Assembly (NCBI RefSeq): GCF_036002945.1
Contig: NZ_CP108529.1
Location: 4,893,001 to 4,957,000, forward strand
Reading direction: 5' to 3'
Length of the DNA: 64,000 bases
DNA from: Streptomyces sp. NBC_01224
GTDB lineage: Bacteria; Actinomycetota; Actinomycetes; Streptomycetales; Streptomycetaceae
Shown: positions 33,965 to 41,652 of the stretch, one piece after another
Position numbering within the stretch: position 1 is the stretch's first letter
Layout: the number at the start of each line of letters is the position of its first letter
Translations under genes and position numbers: made by a program
The notes under the pieces: model-generated
Told to the model about the DNA's origin: nothing
What the model saw: only the letters and a program-made list of their open reading frames with translations
Databases searched by the model: none

Positions 33965-34822
33965 CTACCCCTCGCCCACCGGCAGCATCAGCCCCCAGGC
34001 CCCCGCCCGTACCGTCCAGGTCCTCGTCCGGACCGGGCCGCCGACCTGTATGTCCGCGCGGTAGCGGAAGTCCGCGCCCGAGACAGTGACGGCCTTCGCC
34101 TCCGCCGTGACCGGTTCGGACGCAGGGGTGCGGATCACGACCTCCGCGAGGCCCCCGTCGCCGCCCTGCGAGGTCACCGTCACCGACTCGACCGGGCGGT
34201 CCAGATCATTCAGCAGGACGCCGTCCGCCTCGACCCGCAGCCGGTGCGTGCGCGGCGGGGCGGGAGGCGCCGGCGGGGTGGGGTGCACCAGAGTGCGGAC
34301 CAGGGTGCGGCAGGTGTCCCAGACCGCCGTGACCCCCGTATGGGCGGCCACCGCGCCCGGCAGAGTGCTCAGGGCCGGGATGTGCAGCGCGCCCAGGACG
34401 ATGCCGTCGCTGTCGTCGACCAGCAGGTCGAGCCTGCGCACGGCGCCGTCCAGCGCGGTGCGCGCCGCCGCCACCGCGCCCAGGGGCACGCCGAGCGAAT
34501 GGGCGAGTTCCAGCGCGGCCGCGGCGCCGACCGGGATCAGCGAGAGCGCGGCCTGGGCCGGCTCCCGCTCCCGGTGCAGCAGCGAAACAGCCCGCCGCAG
34601 CGCCCGGTCGTCGCCGACCACAACCGGCCGCCGACTGCCCCGGCGGGACAAGGCCCGCGCGAACTCCTCTGGCCCGTCGGGCAGACAGATCTTGGCGTGC
34701 GAACCGGCGCTGAGCACGTCCTTCGCGATACGGACGGACTCGCCGTCGGTCCGGCGGGCTACCGGGTCGATGACCACCAGCAGCTGGTGCGCACCGTCGC
34801 CGGGGGGCTGGGCAGCCGACAC
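33965..34822 (-). CDS. Diacylglycerol kinase-like (lipid/sphingosine kinase fold) protein
   Basis: GTG 34822 is chosen because GAGGAAGGA stands just upstream; an ATG 11 codons earlier has no ribosome site. The 285-residue product has the DAGK order: LLVVIDPVARR replaces the usual NP loop, VVGDDRALRRAV stands where GGDGT normally is, and IPVGAAAALELAHSLGVP replaces the PxGTxND motif. The nucleotide-binding GGDGT and GTxND motifs are therefore degenerate, and activity is doubtful. It may be a regulatory homologue. Confidence 0.75.
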   Translation of the reverse strand: MSAAQPPGDGAHQLLVVIDPVARRTDGESVRIAKDVLSAGSHAKICLPDGPEEFARALSRRGSRRPVVVGDDRALRRAVSLLHREREPAQAALSLIPVGAAAALELAHSLGVPLGAVAAARTALDGAVRRLDLLVDDSDGIVLGALHIPALSTLPGAVAAHTGVTAVWDTCRTLVRTLVHPTPPAPPAPPRTHRLRVEADGVLLNDLDRPVESVTVTSQGGDGGLAEVVIRTPASEPVTAEAKAVTVSGADFRYRADIQVGGPVRTRTWTVRAGAWGLMLPVGEG

Positions 34823-34839
34823 CTCGGTCCTTCCTCGGG

Positions 34840-35008
34840 TAGCATCTTGGTGCAAGAGCCCCTTGCGCTATTGCGCCAGGGGCTTCGTCTATTCCGGGGC
34901 ACCCGGTTCGACGGTTCAGGCCTTGTCGTACATCGTCGTACGGCATGTACGACGTTTACGTACGCCCCCTGACCTTGGACATGCCCCGCCCGGAAGGGGT
35001 GTACGCCT
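34840..35008 (+). promoter_or_regulatory. purA promoter and structured 5' leader
   Basis: TAGCAT (34840-34845) is a good -10, though no matching -35 is seen. The inferred start near 34852 gives a ~157-base leader. Its first 30 bases fold into a stem-loop (34857-34884: 7 pairs, one mismatch, 4 pairs, loop TATT). Further on, short repeats of CGTACG-type sequence surround 34925-34970. No known purine riboswitch core is evident. Confidence 0.5.
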
Positions 35009-36292
35009 GTGCCCGCACTTGTGCTGCTCGGTGCTCAGTGGGGTGACGAGGGCAAGGGAAAGGCCACCGACCTCCTCGGTGGATCCGTGGACTATGTGGT
35101 GCGCTACCAAGGCGGCAACAATGCCGGCCACACGGTGGTCGTCGGTGACCAGAAGTACGCACTTCATCTCCTCCCCTCCGGAATCCTTTCGCCGGGGTGT
35201 ACCCCGGTCATCGGAAACGGTGTCGTCGTCGACCCGGCCGTCCTGCTCTCCGAGCTGAGTGGGCTGAACGATCGCGGCGTGGACACGTCCAAGCTGCTGA
35301 TCAGCGGTAATGCCCATTTGATCACCCCGTACAACGTCACGGTCGACAAGGTGACGGAACGGTTCCTCGGCAAGCGCAAGATCGGTACGACCGGTCGGGG
35401 TATCGGCCCGACGTACGCCGACAAGATCAACCGTGTGGGCATCCGCGTCCAGGACCTCTACGACGAGTCGATCCTGGAGCAGAAGGTCGAAGCGGCCCTG
35501 GAGCAGAAGAACCAGCTCCTCGCCAAGGTCTTCAACCGCCGTGCCATCGAGTCGGGCAAGATCGTCGAGGAGATGCTCCAGTACGCGGAGCAGATCAAGC
35601 CGTACGTCGCCGACACGACGCTGGTCCTGAACAACGCCATCGACGCGGGCAAGGTCGTCCTCTTCGAGGGCGGTCAGGGCACGCTGCTCGACGTCGACCA
35701 CGGCACGTACCCCTTCGTCACCTCGTCGAACCCGACCGCGGGCGGCGCCTGCACCGGTTCCGGCGTGGGCCCGACGAAGATCAGCCGGGTCATCGGCATC
35801 CTCAAGGCGTACACCACCCGCGTCGGCGCCGGCCCGTTCCCGACGGAGCTGCTCGACGAGGACGGCGAGGCGCTGCGCCGGATCGGTGGCGAGCGCGGTG
35901 TCACCACCGGCCGCGATCGTCGCTGCGGCTGGTTCGACGCGGTGATCGCGCGGTACGCGACCCGGGTCAACGGCCTCACCGACTTCTTCCTCACCAAGCT
36001 GGACGTGCTGACCGGCTGGGAGCAGATCCCGGTGTGCGTCGCGTACGAGATCGACGGCAGGCGCGTCGAGGAGCTCCCGTACAGCCAGACCGACTTCCAC
36101 CACGCGAAGCCGGTCTACGAGATGCTGCCGGGCTGGTCCGAGGACATCACGAAGGCCAAGACCTTCGCTGATCTGCCGAAGAACGCGCAGGCGTACGTGA
36201 AGACGCTGGAGGAGATGTCCGGCGCCCCGATCTCCGCGATCGGTGTCGGCCCCGGCCGCACCGAGACCATCGAGATCAACTCCTTCCTGTAG
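35009..36292 (+). CDS. purA: Adenylosuccinate synthetase
   Basis: The 427-residue enzyme joins IMP and aspartate using GTP, the first committed step to AMP. Signatures are [20 protein letters not shown] at the N-terminus, [19 protein letters not shown], and [13 protein letters not shown] near the C-terminus. It is read from GTG 35009, with GGAAGGGG about nine bases upstream. The last codons are inside a 29-bp tandem duplication that runs past the stop. Confidence 0.98.
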   Translation: MPALVLLGAQWGDEGKGKATDLLGGSVDYVVRYQGGNNAGHTVVVGDQKYALHLLPSGILSPGCTPVIGNGVVVDPAVLLSELSGLNDRGVDTSKLLISGNAHLITPYNVTVDKVTERFLGKRKIGTTGRGIGPTYADKINRVGIRVQDLYDESILEQKVEAALEQKNQLLAKVFNRRAIESGKIVEEMLQYAEQIKPYVADTTLVLNNAIDAGKVVLFEGGQGTLLDVDHGTYPFVTSSNPTAGGACTGSGVGPTKISRVIGILKAYTTRVGAGPFPTELLDEDGEALRRIGGERGVTTGRDRRCGWFDAVIARYATRVNGLTDFFLTKLDVLTGWEQIPVCVAYEIDGRRVEELPYSQTDFHHAKPVYEMLPGWSEDITKAKTFADLPKNAQAYVKTLEEMSGAPISAIGVGPGRTETIEINSFL

Positions 36293-36344
36293 GAGTTTCC
36301 GCAGGAGCGGCGAACCTGTAGGAGTTTCCGCAGGAGCGGCGAAC
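36287..36344 (+). repeat. 29-bp perfect tandem duplication across the purA stop codon
   Basis: Bases 36287-36315 and 36316-36344 are identical. The first copy includes the purA TAG, so the second carries an out-of-use copy of the last codon and stop. The terminator begins two bases later. Confidence 0.95.
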
Positions 36345-36345
36345 G

Positions 36346-36386
36346 CGCCAGGAGGGCCGGGACGGTGCGTCCCGGCCCTCCTGGCG
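36346..36386. terminator. Bidirectional terminator after purA
   Basis: Nineteen-base perfect arms (36346-36364 and 36368-36386) enclose a 3-base loop. It can end both purA and the minus-strand remnant that stops at 36392. Confidence 0.85.
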
Positions 36387-36391
36387 TCCTG

Positions 36392-36640
36392 TCAGTCCTC
36401 GCCGCGGACCCGCAGCCCCTTCGGCGTCGTGCACGGCAGATGACCGTGCGCACGGATCACGTCCTGGCCGTTCCCCCGGCTCAGACAGCCCAGGAAACTG
36501 GAGGCCGGCGAGTCGGCGGGCGGCCGGCCGTAGGCGTTGGCGTACTCGATCTCCCGGTACGGGTACGCCCGGGTCGCCACGTACGAGCGGATCACCGGCA
36601 TCCGCGGCACGCCGCCGGGCTCCCGGCTGTACTGCTGACG
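36392..36640 (-). pseudogene. C-terminal remnant of a solute-binding (PstS-like) protein
   Basis: About 80 codons ending RVRGED-stop look coding: VIRSYVATRAYPYREIEYA, then GRPPADSPASSFLGCLSRG and AHGHLPC. This resembles the end of phosphate-type periplasmic binding domains, where a ...YGH(L/V)PC tail is common. The match is from memory. No start or upstream domains exist; the frame is cut off near 36640 and runs into the neighbouring gene. Likely a leftover of a deleted gene. Confidence 0.45.
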
Positions 36641-36704
36641 GCCGGATGCCGCGGCGCCGTGGACGACTTGGGCCTGCCCGGCCCGGTGGTGCGGTCCGGA
36701 GTGC

Positions 36705-37526
36705 TCAGCGGAAGGCCGCGGCATTGCGTTCGGCCCACGCGGCGAAGGTGCCCGCCGTCCGGTTCAGGACGCGCTCGGCATCGGGGCTCACCCGCTGCTC
36801 CTCCTCGGTGGGTTCGCCCAGGATGGCCAGCGTGCCCTCGACCACGGGAAGCGGCATGAACCGCGCCATCAGCGTGTGGGCCTCCTCGCGGGTCTGCTCG
36901 GTGAACCGCACCGGTTCGCCCAGCGCGGCCGCGATCGCCGCCGCCCGCTCGCGCGGGGTGGTCGGCGCGGGACCGGTCAGGGTGTACGTGGCACCCGCGT
37001 GAGCGTCCTCGCGCAGGACGGCGGCGGCGACCGCGGCCACGTCGGCCGGGTCGATGAAGGGCAGACCGACGTCACCGAACGGTGCTGCGGCCTCCCGCCT
37101 GGTACGGATCGACTCGGCCCACGCGAGGGCATTGGTGTCCATCCCGCCCGACCGCAGGACCGTCCAGTCGAGCCCGGACTCCCGTACGGCCGTCTCGAAC
37201 AGAAGGGGATGCCGGTACGCCTCGGGGCGGGTTCCCGCACCCTGCGAGGACAGCAGCACCACCTTGCGCACCCCGGCGGTTTTCGCCACCTCGAGAATGC
37301 CGTGCGGGTCGTCGCCCGCCACCAGCAGGAACAGCGCCTGCGCCCCGTCGAACGCGGCCCGCAGACCGGCCGGCTCGGCCAGGTCGGCAGCCGTCGCCCG
37401 AACCCCCGGCGGCACATCGGCGTCGGTGATGTGCCGGGCCACGGCCGTCACCGGCACCCGGGCATCGGTAAGCATCTGCACCAGCGCCCGCCCGACGTTC
37501 CCGGTCGCACCTGTCACCACGATCAT
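36705..37526 (-). CDS. NmrA/SDR-type NAD(P)-binding protein
   Basis: The 273-residue protein begins MIVVTGATGNVGRALVQML, the atypical SDR nucleotide-binding loop (GxxGxxG). It lacks the usual YxxxK pair in the right place, as in NmrA-like proteins, but has VVLLSSQG and the C-terminal FTEQTREEAH region of NAD(P)H-binding quinone reductase-like or redox-sensing proteins. GAGGGAGA precedes the ATG. Divergent from a TetR gene, which probably controls it. Confidence 0.88.
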   Translation of the reverse strand: MIVVTGATGNVGRALVQMLTDARVPVTAVARHITDADVPPGVRATAADLAEPAGLRAAFDGAQALFLLVAGDDPHGILEVAKTAGVRKVVLLSSQGAGTRPEAYRHPLLFETAVRESGLDWTVLRSGGMDTNALAWAESIRTRREAAAPFGDVGLPFIDPADVAAVAAAVLREDAHAGATYTLTGPAPTTPRERAAAIAAALGEPVRFTEQTREEAHTLMARFMPLPVVEGTLAILGEPTEEEQRVSPDAERVLNRTAGTFAAWAERNAAAFR

Positions 37527-37566
37527 GCCGGTCTCCCTCGTTGAGAATGAGTCGGTGAGTCGAGTT

Positions 37567-37639
37567 AGTTAGTCGGCTCACTTACTTCGTTGGCGAGACG
37601 CTAGCACAGTCGGACCGGTCGCTGTCTATAGTTAGTCGG
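37567..37639. promoter_or_regulatory. Direct repeats and leaderless promoter in the NmrA-TetR gap
   Basis: AGTTAGTCGG occurs at 37567-37576 and 37630-37639; each is part of a looser inverted repeat (the first with CTCACTTACT, the second with TGACTGAC). The second lies between a TATAGT box (37627-37632) and the TetR GTG at 37640, so the regulator gene is probably leaderless and its own product could bind right over the start. No strong -35 is seen. Confidence 0.6.
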
Positions 37640-38233
37640 GTGACTGACTCAATGGATTCCCGGCGCCCTCGGGCGAAGGCCGCCGACAAGCGGCAGCGGC
37701 TGATGGCGGCCGCCGCCCGGGTCCTGCACGAGCAGGGCGTGGAACGCACGACCATCGCGGACATCGCCCAGGCCGCCGACGTCCCGGCGGGCAACGTGTA
37801 CTACTACTTCAAGACCAAGGGCGAGCTGGTCGAGGCCGCCCTCTCCGAACACACCAGGCACCTGGAAGCCCTCACCGGCCGCCTCGATCAGCTCGCCGAT
37901 CCGCGCGAACGCCTGAAGGGCCTCGTGGATGCGTGGGTCGGGCAGCGCGACACCGCGGCCCGCTACGGCTGCCCCACCGGCACCCTCGCCGTCGAACTCG
38001 ACAAGCGCGCCGAGGGCGGTCTCGATCTGTCGGTGGGCCAGGTCATCCGCCGGCTGCTGGGCTGGGTGGAGCAGCAGTTCCGTGAGATGGGGGTGGCCGA
38101 CCCCGAGGGTCTCTCGGTTACGTTCGTCGGCGCCTACCAGGGCATGTCGCTGCTCTCCAGCGCTCTGCGCGATCCGGAGATCATGACCCGCGAGGGTGCC
38201 CGCCTCGTCGGCTGGCTCGACACGTTGACCTGA
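37640..38233 (+). CDS. TetR/AcrR-family transcriptional regulator
   Basis: The 197-residue protein has an N-terminal helix-turn-helix ARVLHEQGVERTTIADIAQA and VPAGNVYYYFKTKGELVEAA (~25-70). The C-terminal ligand domain is of the TetR_C type with HTRHLEALTGRLDQL and YGCPTGTLAVEL, a pattern I associate with quinone- or thiol-sensing members next to NAD(P)-binding reductases. It probably represses the divergent gene at 36705. Confidence 0.93.
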   Translation: MTDSMDSRRPRAKAADKRQRLMAAAARVLHEQGVERTTIADIAQAADVPAGNVYYYFKTKGELVEAALSEHTRHLEALTGRLDQLADPRERLKGLVDAWVGQRDTAARYGCPTGTLAVELDKRAEGGLDLSVGQVIRRLLGWVEQQFREMGVADPEGLSVTFVGAYQGMSLLSSALRDPEIMTREGARLVGWLDTLT

Positions 38234-38299
38234 CGCGGCCGGCCGGGCCCAGGTGCCGCCGGCCGCTGAACCGGCCGACCGGTCCGACGTTTCGCATGC

Positions 38300-38336
38300 C
38301 GGACGGGCCCGAAGGTTTTACCTTCGGGCCCGTCCG
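38300..38336. terminator. Bidirectional terminator between convergent genes
   Basis: Seventeen-base perfect arms (38300-38316 and 38320-38336) with loop TTT lie between the TetR gene and the PucR-type gene. The remaining ~190 bases of this gap hold nothing else I can support. Confidence 0.9.
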
Positions 38337-38461
38337 TGTTGCGGCGCGTGATCCGGATGAATTCCTTCCGGAATTCCTCCTGTTGAGAGCGGGTCCGGCG
38401 GCGCGAATGTGTTGCGGGCCCGCCCGTGGACGCTCCTTCGGTGCGCGCCCGCCGTTCCGGT

Positions 38462-39976
38462 TCACCGGACGGCGTCCGCTCCCGCGACGTCCAGGGCCCG
38501 GAAGGCCAGCCACAGGTCGTAACGGGCACTCGGCGTCTGCAGCAGCGAGCGCTGAAGAATCGACTCAAGCCGCGCGAGGCGTTTTCGGGCCCCTGGCACC
38601 GAAATGCCCAACGCGGCGGCCATCGGACCAAGGTGGGCCTCGCACTCCAGCCAGGTACGGAGCGTTGCCCGAGGGTCGGCGGCGGGCCGGGAAGAGCGGG
38701 ACGCGATGAGCGGGCGCAGCTGCTGGGCCGCCCATTCCTGGACGGCCGGGCCACGCAGGATGTCGTCCAGCCGGTGGGGCGGCCCAGGCGTTACCCCGGC
38801 CGGGCCGACCGCCCGGGGCACGGTGGGCGTGGCGCGGATACGCAGGGCCAGGTCGAGGGCGGCCTGGTCGGCGACCCGGTTCAGGTCGAGGCCGAGCAGC
38901 TCGCCGATCAGCCGGAGCCGTGCGGCCAGCGTGTTCCGGTGGATCTTCAGATGCTGGGTCGCGTGCGAGGAGAACGCGAGCCAGGAGGAGAGGGTTGCCA
39001 CGAGCTCCTGGCTGCCCGGGTCATGGCTGCGCCGCGGCAGATGTGTGAGCAACGGGTTCAGCAGCGCATCCGCCCACTGAGCGCCGGCCGCACCGACGAC
39101 CAGGGCGGCCTCCGGCGCCGAGCCGAAGCGGGCATGCCGGGCGGGCAGCCCGCGGGCCACGGCCAGGGCATGGAACGCCTGGCGGTATCCGGTCGCCGTG
39201 TCGGACAGCGGTACATCCTCGCTCGCCCCCACGGCACACTCGTCCACCACGTCGGCGACCCGGATACCGAGCTGCTGTTCGGCCGCGTCCGGGCCCGCCG
39301 GCACGACGAGGATCAGATGGCGTGCGTACACCGGACACCGCACGATCCAGGACCGGCCGCCGGAGAGTTTCGCGCAGATCCGTGCCACCTCGTCCCGGCG
39401 CCCGCCCGGGCACTCCACGACGCACACCCGGACGGGGTCGGGCAGCGTGGGCTTCAGAGCACCCGCCACCTGATGCGCGATGGACAGCTGGCCGGTCATG
39501 AGCAGATGCAGCACCGCTTCCCGGCTGCGGGACTCCGCGAGGTCCACGCGGCGGCGCTTGCGTTCCACGGTCTCCGCGGCCCAGCACATGGCGAGGGGCA
39601 ACGCCACGTCGGAGAGAAGCGTGACGAGTCCGTCCGGCAGCGGGCTCGGTGCGACGACGGCCAGGACCGGGGGAGAGACGCTCGGCGGGCCGTCCAGCGG
39701 GAACAGCAACGCGGTGTGCGGTCCCCTGTCGAACGAGAAGGAGTGTGCGCCGAGTGACGCCAGTTCTCTCACGCCCTCGGTGGCCAGCGCGGCGGCCTCG
39801 ACGCCCGTACGGTCCGGCGTCCGGGTCACGCCGTGCAGAACGGTGCCGTCACCGTCGAGCAGTCCGGCCCAGCCCTCCGCCCGGCCGGCCACCCAGCGCA
39901 GGAGCTCCTGCGATCCGCCGGATCGGGCCAGCCGGTACATCCGCAGTACGTCGTCGGCCCGTTCCCGCGCGTGCAC
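38462..39976 (-). CDS. PucR-type helix-turn-helix regulator
   Basis: The 504-residue protein is read from GTG 39976, which has GGAGG four bases upstream; an ATG at 40015 lacks one. Residues ~20-160 look like a GAF-like sensor. After ~180 residues of middle domain there is the PucR helix-turn-helix region (HATQHLKIHRNTLAARLRLI, with GELLGLDLN following). A second similar segment lies near the C-terminus (ALGISVPGARKRLARLESIL). Such proteins activate purine or amino-acid catabolism genes; target here unknown. It is divergent from the beta-clamp paralogue. Confidence 0.85.
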   Translation of the reverse strand: MHARERADDVLRMYRLARSGGSQELLRWVAGRAEGWAGLLDGDGTVLHGVTRTPDRTGVEAAALATEGVRELASLGAHSFSFDRGPHTALLFPLDGPPSVSPPVLAVVAPSPLPDGLVTLLSDVALPLAMCWAAETVERKRRRVDLAESRSREAVLHLLMTGQLSIAHQVAGALKPTLPDPVRVCVVECPGGRRDEVARICAKLSGGRSWIVRCPVYARHLILVVPAGPDAAEQQLGIRVADVVDECAVGASEDVPLSDTATGYRQAFHALAVARGLPARHARFGSAPEAALVVGAAGAQWADALLNPLLTHLPRRSHDPGSQELVATLSSWLAFSSHATQHLKIHRNTLAARLRLIGELLGLDLNRVADQAALDLALRIRATPTVPRAVGPAGVTPGPPHRLDDILRGPAVQEWAAQQLRPLIASRSSRPAADPRATLRTWLECEAHLGPMAAALGISVPGARKRLARLESILQRSLLQTPSARYDLWLAFRALDVAGADAVR

Positions 39977-40303
39977 GCGTCCTCCGCTTCTGTGTCCCTG
40001 TGTTTTTGCGCTCATGCCAAAAAAACCGGAGTGCAGCGTACCGGTTTGGCTGTGCGGACTGATACCTCTGGCGGCCCACACAGTGCGAACTGAATCTTTC
40101 TGTCGCGTACCCGAAGTCCTAGAGTCCGAACACGGTTGCGGGGTCCTTCGGGGGAGGGGCACGGGGACGACGGCCGCGGCTCACGGGGGTGGCCGCTGTC
40201 GTCGGCCGCGACCGTCTTCTTCTGCTCCCGTTGTCAGTGGTGGCCCCTAGTGTCGGCTCACGATCACGACCACGATCAGAGACGACCGGGAGAGGCCGCC
40301 GCC

Positions 40304-41431
40304 ATGGAGTTCCGCATTGAGCGCAGCGCACTGACCGATGCCGTGGCCTGGGCGGCCCGGGTGCTGCCCACGCGCTCGCCCGTTCCCGTGCTGGGCGGGC
40401 TGCTGTTGGAGGCTTCCGACGGACGGCTGCGTATCTCGGGCCTCGATTACGAGGCGTCCGCGTGCATCGAGGTGGAGGCGGAGACCGTACGGGCCGGGAA
40501 GGTGCTGGTCATGGGCCGCCGGCTGCTCGATGTCTGCCGGGTGCTGCCCGAGGGGGCGGTGCAGTGCGCGGTCGAGGGTTCACGGTTCTCGCTGACGAGT
40601 GACAGTGCCCGGTTCGGACTCTCGGTGCTGCCGTTCGACGACTATCCGGCGCTGCCGTCGCTGCCGGAGGTGCTCGGTGCGGTGGACGCGGAGGAGTTCG
40701 CCGCGGCCGTCGCCCATGTGACGGTGGCGGCGGGCCGGGACGACACGCTGCCGACCCTGACCGGTATCCGGCTGGCGCTCGACGGCGACACGATGACGCT
40801 CGCCGCCACGGACCGCTACCGGTTCGCGGTACGCACGCTCCTCTGGAAGCCCGGGAAGGACGGCGTCTTTGCCGATGTCGTGGTCTCCGCCCGCAGGCTG
40901 ACCGAGATCGCCCGCTCCTTCGGCCGGGCCGGAATGGTCCAACTCGCACTGGACGGTGGTTCGGCCGGTTTCGAACTGGCCGGGATGCGCACCACGGTGC
41001 GTCTGCTCGACGGCCGACTGCCGCGCCACGACAAGCTGTTCGCCATGGTGGACCCCGTCTCTGCGGTGACGGACCGGGCACCCCTGGTCGAGGCCGTCAA
41101 GCGCGTCGCCGTGGTCGCGGAGGGCGGCAGCCCGCTCCAACTGACGTTCTGCGGTGACTCGGTGCTGCTGCAGGCGGGTTACGAGGACGACATCGCCTCC
41201 CAGCGTCTGCCTGCCGTCCTCGACGGCACCGATGAACTGACGGTCGCCTTCAACCCCTCGTACCTGATGGACGCCCTGGCCTCGTTCGACGCACCAGTGG
41301 TCCGGTTCGACCTGATGGGCCCCGGCCAGCGCGCGATGGTCACCGGTCGGTCGTCCCGGGAGGACGCGGCCGACGATGCATCGCACCCCGCTCACCAGCA
41401 CCTGCTGATGTCGGCGAGGCCGCTGATCTAG
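40304..41431 (+). CDS. Second DNA polymerase III beta sliding clamp (DnaN paralogue)
   Basis: The 375-residue protein has three clamp repeats. MEFRIERSALTDAVAWAARV, PVPVLGGLLLEA, DYPALPSLPEV and AAGRDDTLPTLTGIRLALDG match actinobacterial DnaN closely, and TMTLAATDRYRFAVR is the signature strand. The end, HLLMSARPLI, keeps the clamp-like C-terminus. The true dnaN is expected next to dnaA; this gene sits alone beside a PucR regulator. It may form an alternative clamp for repair or be a regulated paralogue. GGGAGAGG precedes the ATG at 40304. Confidence 0.9.
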   Translation: MEFRIERSALTDAVAWAARVLPTRSPVPVLGGLLLEASDGRLRISGLDYEASACIEVEAETVRAGKVLVMGRRLLDVCRVLPEGAVQCAVEGSRFSLTSDSARFGLSVLPFDDYPALPSLPEVLGAVDAEEFAAAVAHVTVAAGRDDTLPTLTGIRLALDGDTMTLAATDRYRFAVRTLLWKPGKDGVFADVVVSARRLTEIARSFGRAGMVQLALDGGSAGFELAGMRTTVRLLDGRLPRHDKLFAMVDPVSAVTDRAPLVEAVKRVAVVAEGGSPLQLTFCGDSVLLQAGYEDDIASQRLPAVLDGTDELTVAFNPSYLMDALASFDAPVVRFDLMGPGQRAMVTGRSSREDAADDASHPAHQHLLMSARPLI

Positions 41432-41585
41432 GACGCGCTGTCGGCGGTGGGTGCCGGACGTGCCGTGGCCGATGGGCGGTCGGTGGCTGTTTCAAGCATC
41501 TCGGGCTCGTTCAGGGTGCGCAGAAGAACCCAGCCGAGGGCGGGCAGCGCGATCAGCGGTGCGAGGGCGGTCTGCGCCCTGACAG

Positions 41586-41622
41586 GGGTGCGGGGCCGGG
41601 CGATCCGCCCGGCCCCGCACCC
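41586..41622. terminator. Hairpin terminator between the clamp paralogue and the secreted protein gene
   Basis: Seventeen-base perfect arms (41586-41602 and 41606-41622) with loop ATC serve convergent genes. The rest of 41432-41652 contains, on the minus strand, a ~50-codon stretch with one membrane-like helix ending at a TAG that overlaps the clamp gene stop (41429-41431). It has no start and is not called. Confidence 0.85.
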
Positions 41623-41652
41623 TTCCCGCTCGCTCGTCCACCTGCCTGCCGG

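Noticed and set aside
34857-34884. tRNA or tRNA fragment suggested by the stem-loop before purA
   Set aside because: Only one stem with a TATT loop; no T-arm, anticodon arm or CCA-like end.
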